Notes under the pieces: model-generated | Databases searched by the model: none | What the model saw: the letters and a program-made list of their open reading frames with translations, nothing else | Told to the model about the DNA's origin: nothing | Assembly (NCBI GenBank): GCA_965222505.1 | Contig: OZ244956.1 | Location: forward strand, 2,728,001 to 2,792,000 | Source of the DNA: G965222505 sp965222505 | GTDB taxonomy: Bacteria > Bacteroidota > Rhodothermia > Rhodothermales > DATKEJ01 | Direction: 5' to 3' | Length of the DNA: 64,000 nt | In this document: positions 1-8,232 of the stretch, in pieces | Position numbering within the stretch: the stretch's first letter is position 1 | How the letters are laid out: each line of letters starts with the position of its first letter | Translations under genes and position numbers: made by a program

Positions 1-869
1 CCCATCATCTCCGTGAAATACTGGATCTGGGTATTATGGTCCGGATGGTTCCGGGACACTTCAGACGCGCCTTTTCCGTCGATACAGCACCAGGCGTGTA
101 CCCCCACCATAGCCCCCTCTTCCAGGATGCGTGTTTGGCCTGCTACAAACAGGTCTACCCCACCTGAAGCAATCTGGCCTCCGGCGGGCACATGCGTCGT
201 ATACCCCGCCGCCCGTACGATCCGTCCGGTTTGGACGTTGACCTGGTCGTTGATTGAGCCGGGCACATCGGTCAGGACGATCGTCTTGACATCCGGGTGT
301 TGTTGGTACAGATCAATCACCTGGTTATAGGTTTGGGTGCCCAGATCACCTTCCAGGTAGGCTTTCCCTTCTCGTACTTCCAATGTTGAACTACCGGCCG
401 TCAGTTGGCTCTCGGTAATACGAAACTGGAAATCCTGGGTGTCATTTTCGTCTTGCACATTGACGAGGGTGCCCGAGATCGTAACGACGTCGCTCCCGGC
501 CCCGTTTCCGGTTACGGTCCGGCTTAGACCTTCGCCAAAATAGGAGCGCCCAAAGAGGTTGGTGCCGACCACCTCGCCACTAGGGATAAAATCATCATCT
601 AACCCAACAATTACTTGCTCAGAGTCGGGGCGGGCCTCAAGGGAGGCCACGATAAAAAAGGGCGTTAATTCAAAGGCAGATACCCTTACGCTTTGCCCGT
701 CAAATGCGACCGTACTGGCTTCGATATTAATTTTTTGAAGGTTGTTCAGGTCAATGGTCGTCGGCGTTGGATCTTTGTCTTCAGGTCCGTTAGAATCGCA
801 GGCTTGCAGGAATAAACCCATGATGAGCAGGGCCAGACAGGGCAAGCGAAACAGGTGTTGCGTATACAT
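1..869 (-). CDS. Lipoprotein with ClpP/crotonase-like fold (COG3904-like), 3' end outside window
   Basis: Partial gene on the minus strand: about 289 codons are visible and the frame runs off the left edge without a stop. The product starts MYTQHLF and has a hydrophobic stretch ending in a lipobox LQAC (Cys24), so it is an exported lipoprotein. Residues 30-180 form a poorly recognisable beta-rich region. From about residue 205 the sequence resembles periplasmic ClpP-like proteins: TIVLTDVPGS, then QIASGGVDLFVAG with a candidate nucleophile Ser235, then an EEGAMVGVHAW segment with His258. In this superfamily such Ser and His positions form a serine peptidase or degenerate active site. The family assignment is by motif only. 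The start is the only good ATG before the signal peptide. A hydrolytic role is inference because the C-terminus is not visible. Confidence 0.75.
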   Translation of the reverse strand, partial: MYTQHLFRLPCLALLIMGLFLQACDSNGPEDKDPTPTTIDLNNLQKINIEASTVAFDGQSVRVSAFELTPFFIVASLEARPDSEQVIVGLDDDFIPSGEVVGTNLFGRSYFGEGLSRTVTGNGAGSDVVTISGTLVNVQDENDTQDFQFRITESQLTAGSSTLEVREGKAYLEGDLGTQTYNQVIDLYQQHPDVKTIVLTDVPGSINDQVNVQTGRIVRAAGYTTHVPAGGQIASGGVDLFVAGQTRILEEGAMVGVHAWCCIDGKGASEVSRNHPDHNTQIQYFTEMM

Positions 870-977
870 AATATGTACCTCTCGTTGTTTGTTGTCAGGT
901 AAAAGGGAGCCGCCCCAAGGGCAGCCCGTAGATGTACTACATCACCTTGATCGGATTTCGAGAGGAAAAGTTGTTCA

Positions 978-1010
978 GAAAACGTCCGAGATCATGACTT
1001 CGGACGTGTT
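978..1010 (-). terminator. Hairpin terminator after the AraC-type regulator
   Basis: An 8-bp perfect inverted repeat (ACGTCCGA / TCGGACGT, arms at 982-989 and 1000-1007) lies just downstream of the regulator stop. On the minus strand it is followed by TTTCTG, a weak U-tract. It fits an intrinsic terminator separating the regulator from the lipoprotein gene. Confidence 0.5.
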
Positions 1011-1063
1011 GACCCCTTTTGGGGGTGAGCCACGGGTGGGTTTAGCCGGGCTTCTTTGGGGCT

Positions 1064-2245
1064 TCATGCTACTTTTACGACATCTTGCGCAAATTCTTTG
1101 GGGGTCTTCCCTACGATGCGTTTGAAATGGGCATTGAAACTGGACTTTGACCCGAAGCCGGCTTCTAAGCCTACACCGGCCAGATCGAGATAGGTATGGC
1201 GGTTTTGCCGGATGAGGTGCTGGGCTTCCACCACGCGGTATTGGTTCACAAATCGAAAGAAGTTGGCTTTGGCCTTTTGGTTAATCACATAGGAAAGCTG
1301 CTTGGGATGAAGGTCCACTTGATCAGCCAGGAGAGAAAGAGACAAGGCCGGGTCGGTGTAGGGTTTTGCCGTGGTCATCACCTGTAAGAGCCGGGCATAC
1401 AGGGTTTCGACCTCGGCAGGAGCCAGCAGAGGTTTTGAAGGCGGGGGAACTTCGGCCTCTTCAGATGCTACAGACTCGGCCTCGCGAGGCTGAAACACAT
1501 AGGTCTGCCGCACCCCGGAGAGCGTGGTGATGTAAATGACCGCCGCATTGGCCAGGGTAAGGAGCAAGTAGAGGCCCTCTTCAAATTGATCAAACCCCAC
1601 AAACCCGATCACCACCAGCACAGCGAGTCCGTAGAAACCAATCATGAGCAGGGCTACACCGCGTACCCAATTCAGGGTTTTGTTTTGCAGAAAGGAGAAA
1701 TGTGCCTCGGCCTGTGCCCGGATGCGCCGCACCAAGCGCAAGATCCGAACCAAAAAGTAAACCGAAAAGGCAATTCCGGCAAAGACATACAAGAAATAGA
1801 AGCCGTCGAACCAAATGTTGTCTTGAAGGGCCTGTTTTCGGGCGGCGGGCAACAAAAAAAGCACCAGGCTCAATCCAAATTCGAGTACCCCAGGGAAATA
1901 CAGCCGGTACTGCCCGGCATACGGCCTGAACAATCCAGAGATGTGTTCGGCGTACCGGTACAACAGCGGGGCCGAAAGGAAATAGAAATTGACCGGCATG
2001 AATAGCAAAACGGGGTAGGCTTCATTCCATCCCATATCATCTGCCAGCGCATTCAACAATTCCAGGCTACCCACAATCAAAAACAGCCCCAACAACCCCT
2101 GGGCGCGCCGCGCCTCCCCCGGCATGAGTAGAATCCATACCCCCACGACCAACCCCTGAATCAAGGCCAACACATCGATGAGATTGGACAGGGTCAAGTT
2201 TATACTCATCCCATCAAGCGTAAACCGTTTTACTCCTTCGACCAC
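1064..2245 (-). CDS. Membrane-bound AraC-family transcriptional regulator
   Basis: The 393-residue product has six to seven hydrophobic segments in residues 15-250, a linker rich in Glu and Pro at about 255-275, and a C-terminal AraC/XylS helix-turn-helix domain at about 290-393. The DNA-binding part shows LSLSLLADQVDLHPKQLSYV for the first helix-turn-helix and AGFGSKSSFNAHFKRIVGKT for the second, both close to the AraC consensus. This architecture (7TM-like sensor plus AraC domain) is common in Bacteroidota and is thought to sense a membrane or periplasmic signal; the signal here is unknown. The listed ATG overlaps the end of porX by 16 bases; a second ATG at 2209 (MSINLT) begins directly before the first membrane segment and is equally plausible. 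The overlap suggests co-transcription with porX. Confidence 0.85.
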   Translation of the reverse strand: MVEGVKRFTLDGMSINLTLSNLIDVLALIQGLVVGVWILLMPGEARRAQGLLGLFLIVGSLELLNALADDMGWNEAYPVLLFMPVNFYFLSAPLLYRYAEHISGLFRPYAGQYRLYFPGVLEFGLSLVLFLLPAARKQALQDNIWFDGFYFLYVFAGIAFSVYFLVRILRLVRRIRAQAEAHFSFLQNKTLNWVRGVALLMIGFYGLAVLVVIGFVGFDQFEEGLYLLLTLANAAVIYITTLSGVRQTYVFQPREAESVASEEAEVPPPSKPLLAPAEVETLYARLLQVMTTAKPYTDPALSLSLLADQVDLHPKQLSYVINQKAKANFFRFVNQYRVVEAQHLIRQNRHTYLDLAGVGLEAGFGSKSSFNAHFKRIVGKTPKEFAQDVVKVA

Positions 2246-3798
2246 ATCGTAAGGACCGGGAGGATCATTTCCTCCAGAGAGATGCCCCCGTGCTGCATCG
2301 TGTCCTTGTAGTGGTTGACGTAGTAGTTGTAGTTCGTCGGGTAGACGAAGTAATAATCTTCCTTAGCGATGAGGTACTGCGTCGTGATACTGTTGCCCGG
2401 AAGTCCATATTGGGCCGGGTCTTTGACGTGGACGGCATGCCGGGTGTCACACTTGAGGTTGCGCCCATATTTGTACCGCAGGCTCGTGGAGGTCTCCCGA
2501 TCCCCGATCACCTTCGTCGGGTGCAGGCTCCGGATTACACCGTGATCTGTGGTCACCACAATGGTGCAGTCAATCTTGGCCAGTTCCTGAAAGGCCAGAT
2601 ACAGCCAGGAATGCTCGAACCAAGTGGCCGTCAAGGCACGGTAGGCTTTTTCGTCCGGGGCAATTTCCTTTAGAACGGCGGAATCGGACCGGCTGTGGGC
2701 CAAGTTATCGACGAAATTCACCACGATGGCTGTGAGGTCGTTTTCCTTGTACTTTTTCATCTGCTGGACAAAGCTGCGCCCCTCGCCAGCCTTCAGGATT
2801 TTTTCGTACTGCACCCGGTAATCCCGTAACCGCTTGCGCCGGAACAGGTCCTTCAGGTACTCTTCTTCGTGCCGGTTTCGGCTGTGCTCATCGTCCTCGG
2901 CAGAGCGCCAGTATTTGGGCCAGCGTTTGGCGATTTCCCCCGGTAACAATCCGCTAAAGATGGCATTGCGCGAAAACGGCGTGGCCGTAGGTAACAACCC
3001 ATAGTGAAACTTCTTCTCCATCTCGAACATGGGGTGCAGGAACCGCTCGAAGGCCAACCATTGGTCGTACCGCATGCAGTCGATCAGAATAAAAAATACC
3101 GGGCGGCCCTCACCCATTTCGGGGATGACGTACTGAGGAATCACCTCATGGGAGAGCACCGGTCGGTCGGCACCTGGTGGATGACCGGAATCCCCGATCC
3201 AGCCGGGATAAACCGATTCGATGTAGCGCCCAAACTCGCGGTTGGCATCCCGCAACTGGTCCTCCAGCACCTGCCGAATGGCTTCATCGCCTTCGAGGTC
3301 AATGTCGTAATGGACCAGTTTTTGGTAGACTTCCACCCAATCCGCCGGTTGCATCGGGCCTGAGAGTTGCATACCGATTTCCCGGAAGGCACGGAGGTAA
3401 TTTTGGGATACGTGCTCGTCCCGGATCCGTTTGCGATCCAGGAGGCGCTTGCACGTCAGGAGGATTTGCTTAGGGTGTACCGGCTTGATCAGGTAATCGC
3501 TGATCTGTGCGCCGATGGCACTTTCCATGATTTCCTCTTCCTCGCTCTTGGTTACCATTACGACCGGCGTGGCCGGGGTTTCCTGCTTGATTTCGGCGAG
3601 GGTTTCGATGCCGCCCATCCCCGGCATTTGTTCATCCAGAAACACGAGATCGAACCGTTCCTCCTGCACTTTGGCTACGGCATCCGGCCCATTGGTAACA
3701 CGGGTGACGGTGTAGCCTTTGGTTTCCAGAAACAGGATATGGGATTCGAGCAGATCGATTTCATCGTCCACCCAGAGGATGTGCTGTGTTTGGGTCAT
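2230..3798 (-). CDS. porX: PorX-type response regulator with PglZ domain (T9SS regulator)
   Basis: The 522-residue product has an N-terminal receiver domain (residues 5-120) with acidic pair Asp11/Asp12, phosphoacceptor Asp55 in LVFLDEQMPG, Thr83 and Lys105. The C-terminal two thirds is a PglZ/alkaline-phosphatase-superfamily domain with metal-ligand motifs FFILIDCMRYDQW, TPFSRNAIFSG, TTDHGVI and MQHGGISLEEM. This combination and length match PorX, which with the histidine kinase PorY controls the type IX secretion system in Bacteroidota; the PglZ domain of PorX is reported to be a zinc-dependent phosphodiesterase on oligonucleotides. All expected metal ligands appear present, so it should be catalytic. 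No PorY or T9SS structural gene lies in the window, but a CTD-bearing cargo candidate does (57101-58816). The regulator gene downstream overlaps its stop. Confidence 0.93.
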   Translation of the reverse strand: MTQTQHILWVDDEIDLLESHILFLETKGYTVTRVTNGPDAVAKVQEERFDLVFLDEQMPGMGGIETLAEIKQETPATPVVMVTKSEEEEIMESAIGAQISDYLIKPVHPKQILLTCKRLLDRKRIRDEHVSQNYLRAFREIGMQLSGPMQPADWVEVYQKLVHYDIDLEGDEAIRQVLEDQLRDANREFGRYIESVYPGWIGDSGHPPGADRPVLSHEVIPQYVIPEMGEGRPVFFILIDCMRYDQWLAFERFLHPMFEMEKKFHYGLLPTATPFSRNAIFSGLLPGEIAKRWPKYWRSAEDDEHSRNRHEEEYLKDLFRRKRLRDYRVQYEKILKAGEGRSFVQQMKKYKENDLTAIVVNFVDNLAHSRSDSAVLKEIAPDEKAYRALTATWFEHSWLYLAFQELAKIDCTIVVTTDHGVIRSLHPTKVIGDRETSTSLRYKYGRNLKCDTRHAVHVKDPAQYGLPGNSITTQYLIAKEDYYFVYPTNYNYYVNHYKDTMQHGGISLEEMILPVLTMWSKE

Positions 3799-3932
3799 CG
3801 TTTTTCGCGGGGTTTATCGGCATAGCCTGCCGCCGATGGTTTGCTTTCCTGTGGTATCGTCGACGATGTATCCAGATCCGGAAGGCAAGGGGGGTTGGGC
3901 AACGAAAATCGATGCAGATGAGGGTGACGGGG

Positions 3933-4562
3933 TTAGAAGGCCAGGCCGAGGCGTAGCATGTAAGCCCGGCTTTTATTTTCGCCCTCGGCATTGAGTTCCA
4001 CGTCTCCGATCATCACGGTGTCTCCAGTGATGCCACTTATATCGAAGCTATACCGAAATTCCGGCATGAACGTGTAGCCGCCCAGGCTCACTTCCACGCC
4101 AAACCCGGCGTTTCCGGCCAGGTTGAAGGAGCGCAGGTCCAGGGCTTCTTTGATTTCCAGATCCACATCATCAGAGCGAAACCTGAGTTCCGGCCCGCCG
4201 AGAAAATACGGGGAGATCACAGGGGTAGCCATACGCAAGCGAACATCGATCGGTACGACGATGAAGTTTAGATCGAAGTTATCCTGAATCGCATCCAGGG
4301 CCGGGCTCAGACCGTCTTCGAAAAGCCGGCCTGCATGCAAGTAAAACACCCCTGGCCGAAGGGCCAGTGGGCCAGCACCCAGATCCACGAAAATTCCGGC
4401 ATGCCACCCGCTCCTGTTGTCGTAGGTCGTCCGTGTGGAGCCCAGGTCAAGGTCGCTCAGGGTTGTGTAATTAAGACCGGCGGCTACGCCAAACCGAAGT
4501 TGTGCCTGTGCCGGTAGCGCCGTCATGCCACACAAAATGATTCCCAGAAGTATCTGTTTCAT
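3933..4562 (-). CDS. Outer-membrane beta-barrel protein (porin-family, PF13568-like)
   Basis: The product starting at the ATG at 4562 (MKQILLGIILCGMTALPAQAQ) has a classic signal peptide followed by about 190 residues of alternating amphipathic strands. It begins LRFGVAAGLNYTTLSDLD and ends YMLRLGLAF, a terminal aromatic typical of outer-membrane barrels. An upstream in-frame ATG at 4616 would add 18 residues in front of the signal peptide and is unlikely. Small eight-stranded barrels of this type are abundant in Bacteroidota and mostly uncharacterised. It stands alone between porX and the divergent bshA, so no specific role can be given. Confidence 0.85.
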   Translation of the reverse strand: MKQILLGIILCGMTALPAQAQLRFGVAAGLNYTTLSDLDLGSTRTTYDNRSGWHAGIFVDLGAGPLALRPGVFYLHAGRLFEDGLSPALDAIQDNFDLNFIVVPIDVRLRMATPVISPYFLGGPELRFRSDDVDLEIKEALDLRSFNLAGNAGFGVEVSLGGYTFMPEFRYSFDISGITGDTVMIGDVELNAEGENKSRAYMLRLGLAF

Positions 4563-4728
4563 AGCAAAAATTGGTATGTGCTTGCAAAAGAACAGGATGA
4601 GATGCCTTCGCCTCAAGCCATTAAGGGTCTAGACACCTTCGATGTTCCGTTGAAAAGGAAGGCCCGCGCAACTTCATGCTTACTGAATGGTTTGACATGA
4701 TCTCATTCACCTTATTCCATCAGCATCT

Positions 4729-5880
4729 ATGAAAATTGGAATTACGTGCTACCCCACCTATGGGGGAAGCGGCGTGCTGGCAACCGAATTGGGCAAGGCC
4801 CTGGCTGCTCGTGGGCACGAAGTGCATTTCATCGCCTATGCGCTTCCGCAACGGCTCAACCACATTACGGAGCGGCTGTATTACCATGAGGTCAGCGTTA
4901 ATTCCTATCCCCTCTTTGAGTATCCACCCTATTCCCTGGCCCTGACCAGCAAGATGGTCGATGTGGTCAAGTTCGAGAAGCTGGACCTGCTACATGTTCA
5001 TTATGCCATTCCCCACGCAACCAGTGCCGTTCAGGCCCGGAGCATCCTGCAAGCAGAGGGCATTTTCATCCCCGTGGTGACAACGCTGCACGGCACCGAT
5101 ATTACCCTGGTCGGCCAGGATCCATCCTATGCACCGGTCGTGGTCTACTCCATCAACCTGTCCGATGGCGTATCGGCAGTATCCGATTACCTCCGCCGGG
5201 AAACCTATCACCATTTCGACATCAAAAATGAGATCGAAGTCATCCCCAACTTCGTCGATACGACGCGGTTCAAACGGCAAAACAAAAACCATTTTAAACA
5301 GGCGCTGTGTCCGAACGGGGAAAAGGTGATTGTCCATGTGTCAAACTTCCGGGCGGTCAAGCGGGCACAGGATGTGGTACGCGTTTTTGCCCGGCTCCGG
5401 GCGCAAGGACTGGCCGTGAAGCTCCTGCTGGTCGGCGACGGACCAGACCGCGTGCCGACGGAACATCTGTGCCGCGAACTGGGCGTCTGCCAGGATATCC
5501 GCTTTCTCGGCAAACAGGAACCGGTGGAAGAAATCCTCTCCATCGCCGATGTTTTCCTGATGCCCAGCGGCTCCGAAACCTTCGGCCTGGCAGCGCTGGA
5601 AGCCATGGCCTGCGAGGTGCCTGTGGTCTCAACCAACATTGGCGGCTTACCAGAACTCAACATTGACGACGAAACCGGCTACCTGTGCGACCTTGGAGAC
5701 ATCGATGCCCTCACCCAGTGCACCCAACGCATCGTGACGGATGAGGCCTTACATACGCGGCTGGCCGCCGCCGCCCGCAAACGGGCCATGACCCTGTTCG
5801 ACATTCAGGAAATCGTCCCCCAATATGAAGCCCACTACAAGCGGGTGATTGAACATGCCCTGCGTGCTCCTGCCGCTTAA
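4729..5880 (+). CDS. bshA: N-acetyl-alpha-D-glucosaminyl L-malate synthase BshA
   Basis: This 383-residue GT-B glycosyltransferase (family GT4) carries the BshA signature near its N-terminus, ITCYPTYGGSGVLATELG (residues 4-21). The C-terminal nucleotide-binding half holds the EX7E-like motif in PSGSETFGLAALEAMA. BshA joins GlcNAc from UDP-GlcNAc to L-malate, the first step of bacillithiol synthesis, in the cytoplasm. Length and motifs match the family closely. The deacetylase BshB and ligase BshC are not in the window. The next gene starts 14 bases after the stop, so the two are probably one transcript. The upstream region shares a 14-mer, TTCACCTTATTCCA, with the ilvE leader. Confidence 0.93.
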   Translation: MKIGITCYPTYGGSGVLATELGKALAARGHEVHFIAYALPQRLNHITERLYYHEVSVNSYPLFEYPPYSLALTSKMVDVVKFEKLDLLHVHYAIPHATSAVQARSILQAEGIFIPVVTTLHGTDITLVGQDPSYAPVVVYSINLSDGVSAVSDYLRRETYHHFDIKNEIEVIPNFVDTTRFKRQNKNHFKQALCPNGEKVIVHVSNFRAVKRAQDVVRVFARLRAQGLAVKLLLVGDGPDRVPTEHLCRELGVCQDIRFLGKQEPVEEILSIADVFLMPSGSETFGLAALEAMACEVPVVSTNIGGLPELNIDDETGYLCDLGDIDALTQCTQRIVTDEALHTRLAAAARKRAMTLFDIQEIVPQYEAHYKRVIEHALRAPAA

Positions 5881-5894
5881 TCCTGCTTCTGATT

Positions 5895-6953
5895 ATGGCC
5901 CAACGCATCCGACACCTCATCAGCCGAAAAAAGGACATTTACCCCATCGACGACCTCTTCCGGGGGTATCTGGAAAAGTACAACCGCATGTTCAACCACG
6001 GCATCCAGTACGAAGACCTGGGCCGGTATGACGAGGCCGTGCCCCTGTACGACGAACTGGGCAATGATACGCTCTGGTCTACCGTCTTTTATGCCCACAA
6101 CGAAATGAAGGAAATCCACGACCTCCTTCGGCTCAACTACGCCATCCTGAAGGCGGACGGGGAAGTGTCTGTGATGGAGCACCTGTACATCGACCGGGTT
6201 GACCTGTGCAATTACGGCAACACCCTGCCCTTTCGGATACGGATCGTGAACCGGCTCAATGACAACCACGACTATTTCTACGTCAAGCGGGTCGATGCCA
6301 ACCGGATTTACGGGCTGGAACTGGAACACATTCTCTCCCCCAACCGGATCAATTACAACATCCACGGCAATACCCTCGTCGAAGACCACATCATCGGCAT
6401 CCCCGCCGAGGTGTTCATGCGGGATTACGTCCCGCGCAGCCGGTTTGATCAGGTCCGGCTGGCAAAGGAGTTTGTCAAGTTTAACGAACGGTGCTTCGTG
6501 CGACTCTTGGGAGACATGCACTCGGGCAACTTTGTGGTGGACATCTCTCGGGACTTCGAAAAATGGCAATACCGGCTCCGGCCCATCGACTTTGACCAGC
6601 AATCACACCACTGGCGGAAACAGGTCTACATGCCACAGTATTTCACCCAGAACAACCCCTTTGTTTTTCTGGGCATGAAGCACATGACCCCGGCATCAGT
6701 CCTGCAATACCAGAAAGAAGAACGGGCGCTGATCGCCAACCGCCTGCGGGTGTCCCGCCTGCGCTTCGAGGCCCTGATGCACGTCATGCGGGAAGATGTG
6801 ATCTCCAAACCTGACCATGTGGCCCGCCTCCGCAAAAACCTGGCCGATCATTATAAAAATGATGCCTTCGACGAATGCCGAACCATGGGTGACATCGTCT
6901 ATACCTCACTCAGCCTCCTGCTGGAACGCCCCGAGCCAATCCCGGCCTTATAA
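5895..6953 (+). CDS. Conserved protein with a kinase-like (PKL-fold) catalytic core, unknown substrate
   Basis: This 352-residue soluble protein has no signal peptide. Its middle carries a pattern reminiscent of protein-kinase-like or aminoglycoside-phosphotransferase folds: Lys131 in DYFYVKRVD (possible ATP lysine), Glu142/Glu144, then LLGDMHSGNFVV at 204-215 (compare HxDxxxxN catalytic loops such as GDLHPGN), then RPIDFDQQ at 229-236 (compare the DFG-like metal-binding Asp). The order and spacing are what the fold expects, but overall similarity to a named family was not recognised. It follows bshA by 14 bases. What I see is the motif series; kinase activity is inference. It could also be an inactive relative. 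Confidence 0.7.
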   Translation: MAQRIRHLISRKKDIYPIDDLFRGYLEKYNRMFNHGIQYEDLGRYDEAVPLYDELGNDTLWSTVFYAHNEMKEIHDLLRLNYAILKADGEVSVMEHLYIDRVDLCNYGNTLPFRIRIVNRLNDNHDYFYVKRVDANRIYGLELEHILSPNRINYNIHGNTLVEDHIIGIPAEVFMRDYVPRSRFDQVRLAKEFVKFNERCFVRLLGDMHSGNFVVDISRDFEKWQYRLRPIDFDQQSHHWRKQVYMPQYFTQNNPFVFLGMKHMTPASVLQYQKEERALIANRLRVSRLRFEALMHVMREDVISKPDHVARLRKNLADHYKNDAFDECRTMGDIVYTSLSLLLERPEPIPAL

Positions 6954-7205
6954 ACGGCCCGTCCGGTACCTGTATCCCTTGAAACGAATCAACCATGTAC
7001 GGCACCTATACGCGGAACCTCCATTTTTTCACGCGCTTCGTTCCGGGAGATGTCGTATCTTTCGGAAGCGCTTCCGGTCCTGATTTTCGGGTTTTCGCTT
7101 TTTAGGAACCACTTTTACTTTATTTATGTAAACAAGGCGTTAACATGTGATCCCCTTACAAAATTAAATTTTTTCACCTTATTCCAATTAAAACCTCCTG
7201 ATCCT

Positions 7206-8147
7206 ATGCATTACAAAATCTGGTTCAACGGCTCACTCGTTCCTTATGAAGATGCGACGGTTCACGTCTTAACCCATGCACTTCATTACGGCACTTCTGT
7301 TTTTGAAGGCATTCGGTGCTACCATACCGATAAAGGATCTGGGGTCTTTCGGTTGCAAGAGCACATGCGCCGGTTGATCGACTCGGCCAAAATCTACCGG
7401 ATGGAACTGCCCTACACGCTTGACGAACTTCAGCAAGCCGCTGTGGATACCATATCGGCCAGTGGGCTTCAGGCTTGCTACATTCGCCCCCTGGTTTTCC
7501 GGGGCTCCGGTGGTATGGGTGTAAACCCGCTGAAAAATAAGATCGAAACCGTCATCGCGGTCTGGGAATGGGGCGCTTACCTCGGGGAAGAAGCCCTCGC
7601 TGAAGGGGTGGACGTACAAGTGGCGTCCTGGAGCCGCATGGCCCCAAATACGTTCCCGGCCATGGCCAAGGCAGGAGGTAACTACCTCAATGCCGGGCTG
7701 GTGAAGATGGATGCCATCCTGAATGGCTTCACGGAAGGCATTATGCTGAGCAAGGATGGCTTTGTGGCCGAAGGCAGCGGCGAAAACCTCTTCCTGATCC
7801 GGGACAACACCCTCTACACGGCCCCGACGAGCCTGTCCATCCTGCCCGGCATCACCCGGGATGCCATTATTACCCTGGCACGCGACATGGGGTATTCGAT
7901 AGAGGAAAAACAGATCCCGCGTGAAGCCCTCTACATCGCCGACGAACTCTTCTTCACCGGCACCGCCGCCGAAGTTACCCCAATCCGACGCGTCGATCAT
8001 CACACCATCGGCAGTGGCCGACGCGGCCCCATCACGGAGAAGCTCCAAAATGCCTTCTTCGATGTGGTCCACCACGGTAACGACCCACATGGCTGGCTAA
8101 CGTGGGTGCCAGCTCCGGCTGAGGTAAAACAGGAAGTCGTCGGGTAA
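7206..8147 (+). CDS. ilvE: Branched-chain amino acid aminotransferase
   Basis: The 313-residue product is a class IV PLP aminotransferase. It shows YEDATVHVLTHALHYGTSVFEGIR near the start, the Schiff-base Lys155 in AMAKAGGNYLNA, and GSGENLFLI plus SILPGITRD in the C-terminal half, all typical of IlvE. It transfers the amino group from Glu to the 2-oxo acids of Val, Leu and Ile, or the reverse. The frame stays open upstream to 7050, but that part has no family similarity, and the ATG at 7206 gives the usual length. The 252-base leader is AT-rich and contains the 14-mer shared with bshA (7173-7186). It ends convergently with the next gene, with a hairpin repeat between. Confidence 0.93.
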   Translation: MHYKIWFNGSLVPYEDATVHVLTHALHYGTSVFEGIRCYHTDKGSGVFRLQEHMRRLIDSAKIYRMELPYTLDELQQAAVDTISASGLQACYIRPLVFRGSGGMGVNPLKNKIETVIAVWEWGAYLGEEALAEGVDVQVASWSRMAPNTFPAMAKAGGNYLNAGLVKMDAILNGFTEGIMLSKDGFVAEGSGENLFLIRDNTLYTAPTSLSILPGITRDAIITLARDMGYSIEEKQIPREALYIADELFFTGTAAEVTPIRRVDHHTIGSGRRGPITEKLQNAFFDVVHHGNDPHGWLTWVPAPAEVKQEVVG

Positions 8148-8181
8148 CGCGACTCTGGTTTCGTTAATCGATATGCTTCTT

Positions 8182-8229
8182 GTATTGCGTATTGCGTTAA
8201 GGAAATGACCCTTACGCATTACGCAATAC
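8182..8229. repeat. Dispersed inverted-repeat element, copy 1 (possible bidirectional terminator)
   Basis: Arms at 8182-8202 and 8209-8229 match at 18 of 21 positions around a 6-base loop. The right arm, with CCCTTACGCA and TACGCAATAC, is nearly the same as the right arm of a second element at 15956-16018, and both are preceded by AAGGAAAT. Here it lies between convergent genes (ilvE ends 34 bases to the left), so it could stop transcription from both sides. Because a relative exists elsewhere, it may be a REP-like or miniature mobile element rather than a private terminator. Confidence 0.7.
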
Positions 8230-8232
8230 CTT

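Noticed and set aside
13..330. Open frame on the plus strand opposite the ClpP-like lipoprotein
   Set aside because: It lies fully antisense to a gene with a lipobox and recognisable motifs and has no protein-like features of its own.
5877..6602. Long 241-codon minus-strand frame opposite the kinase-fold gene
   Set aside because: Its Val/Asp/His-rich composition is typical of the reverse of a GC-rich coding frame, and the plus-strand gene has clear motifs.
7141..7205. Possible leader-peptide attenuator before ilvE
   Set aside because: There is no short frame rich in Ile, Leu or Val codons and no terminator hairpin before the start.
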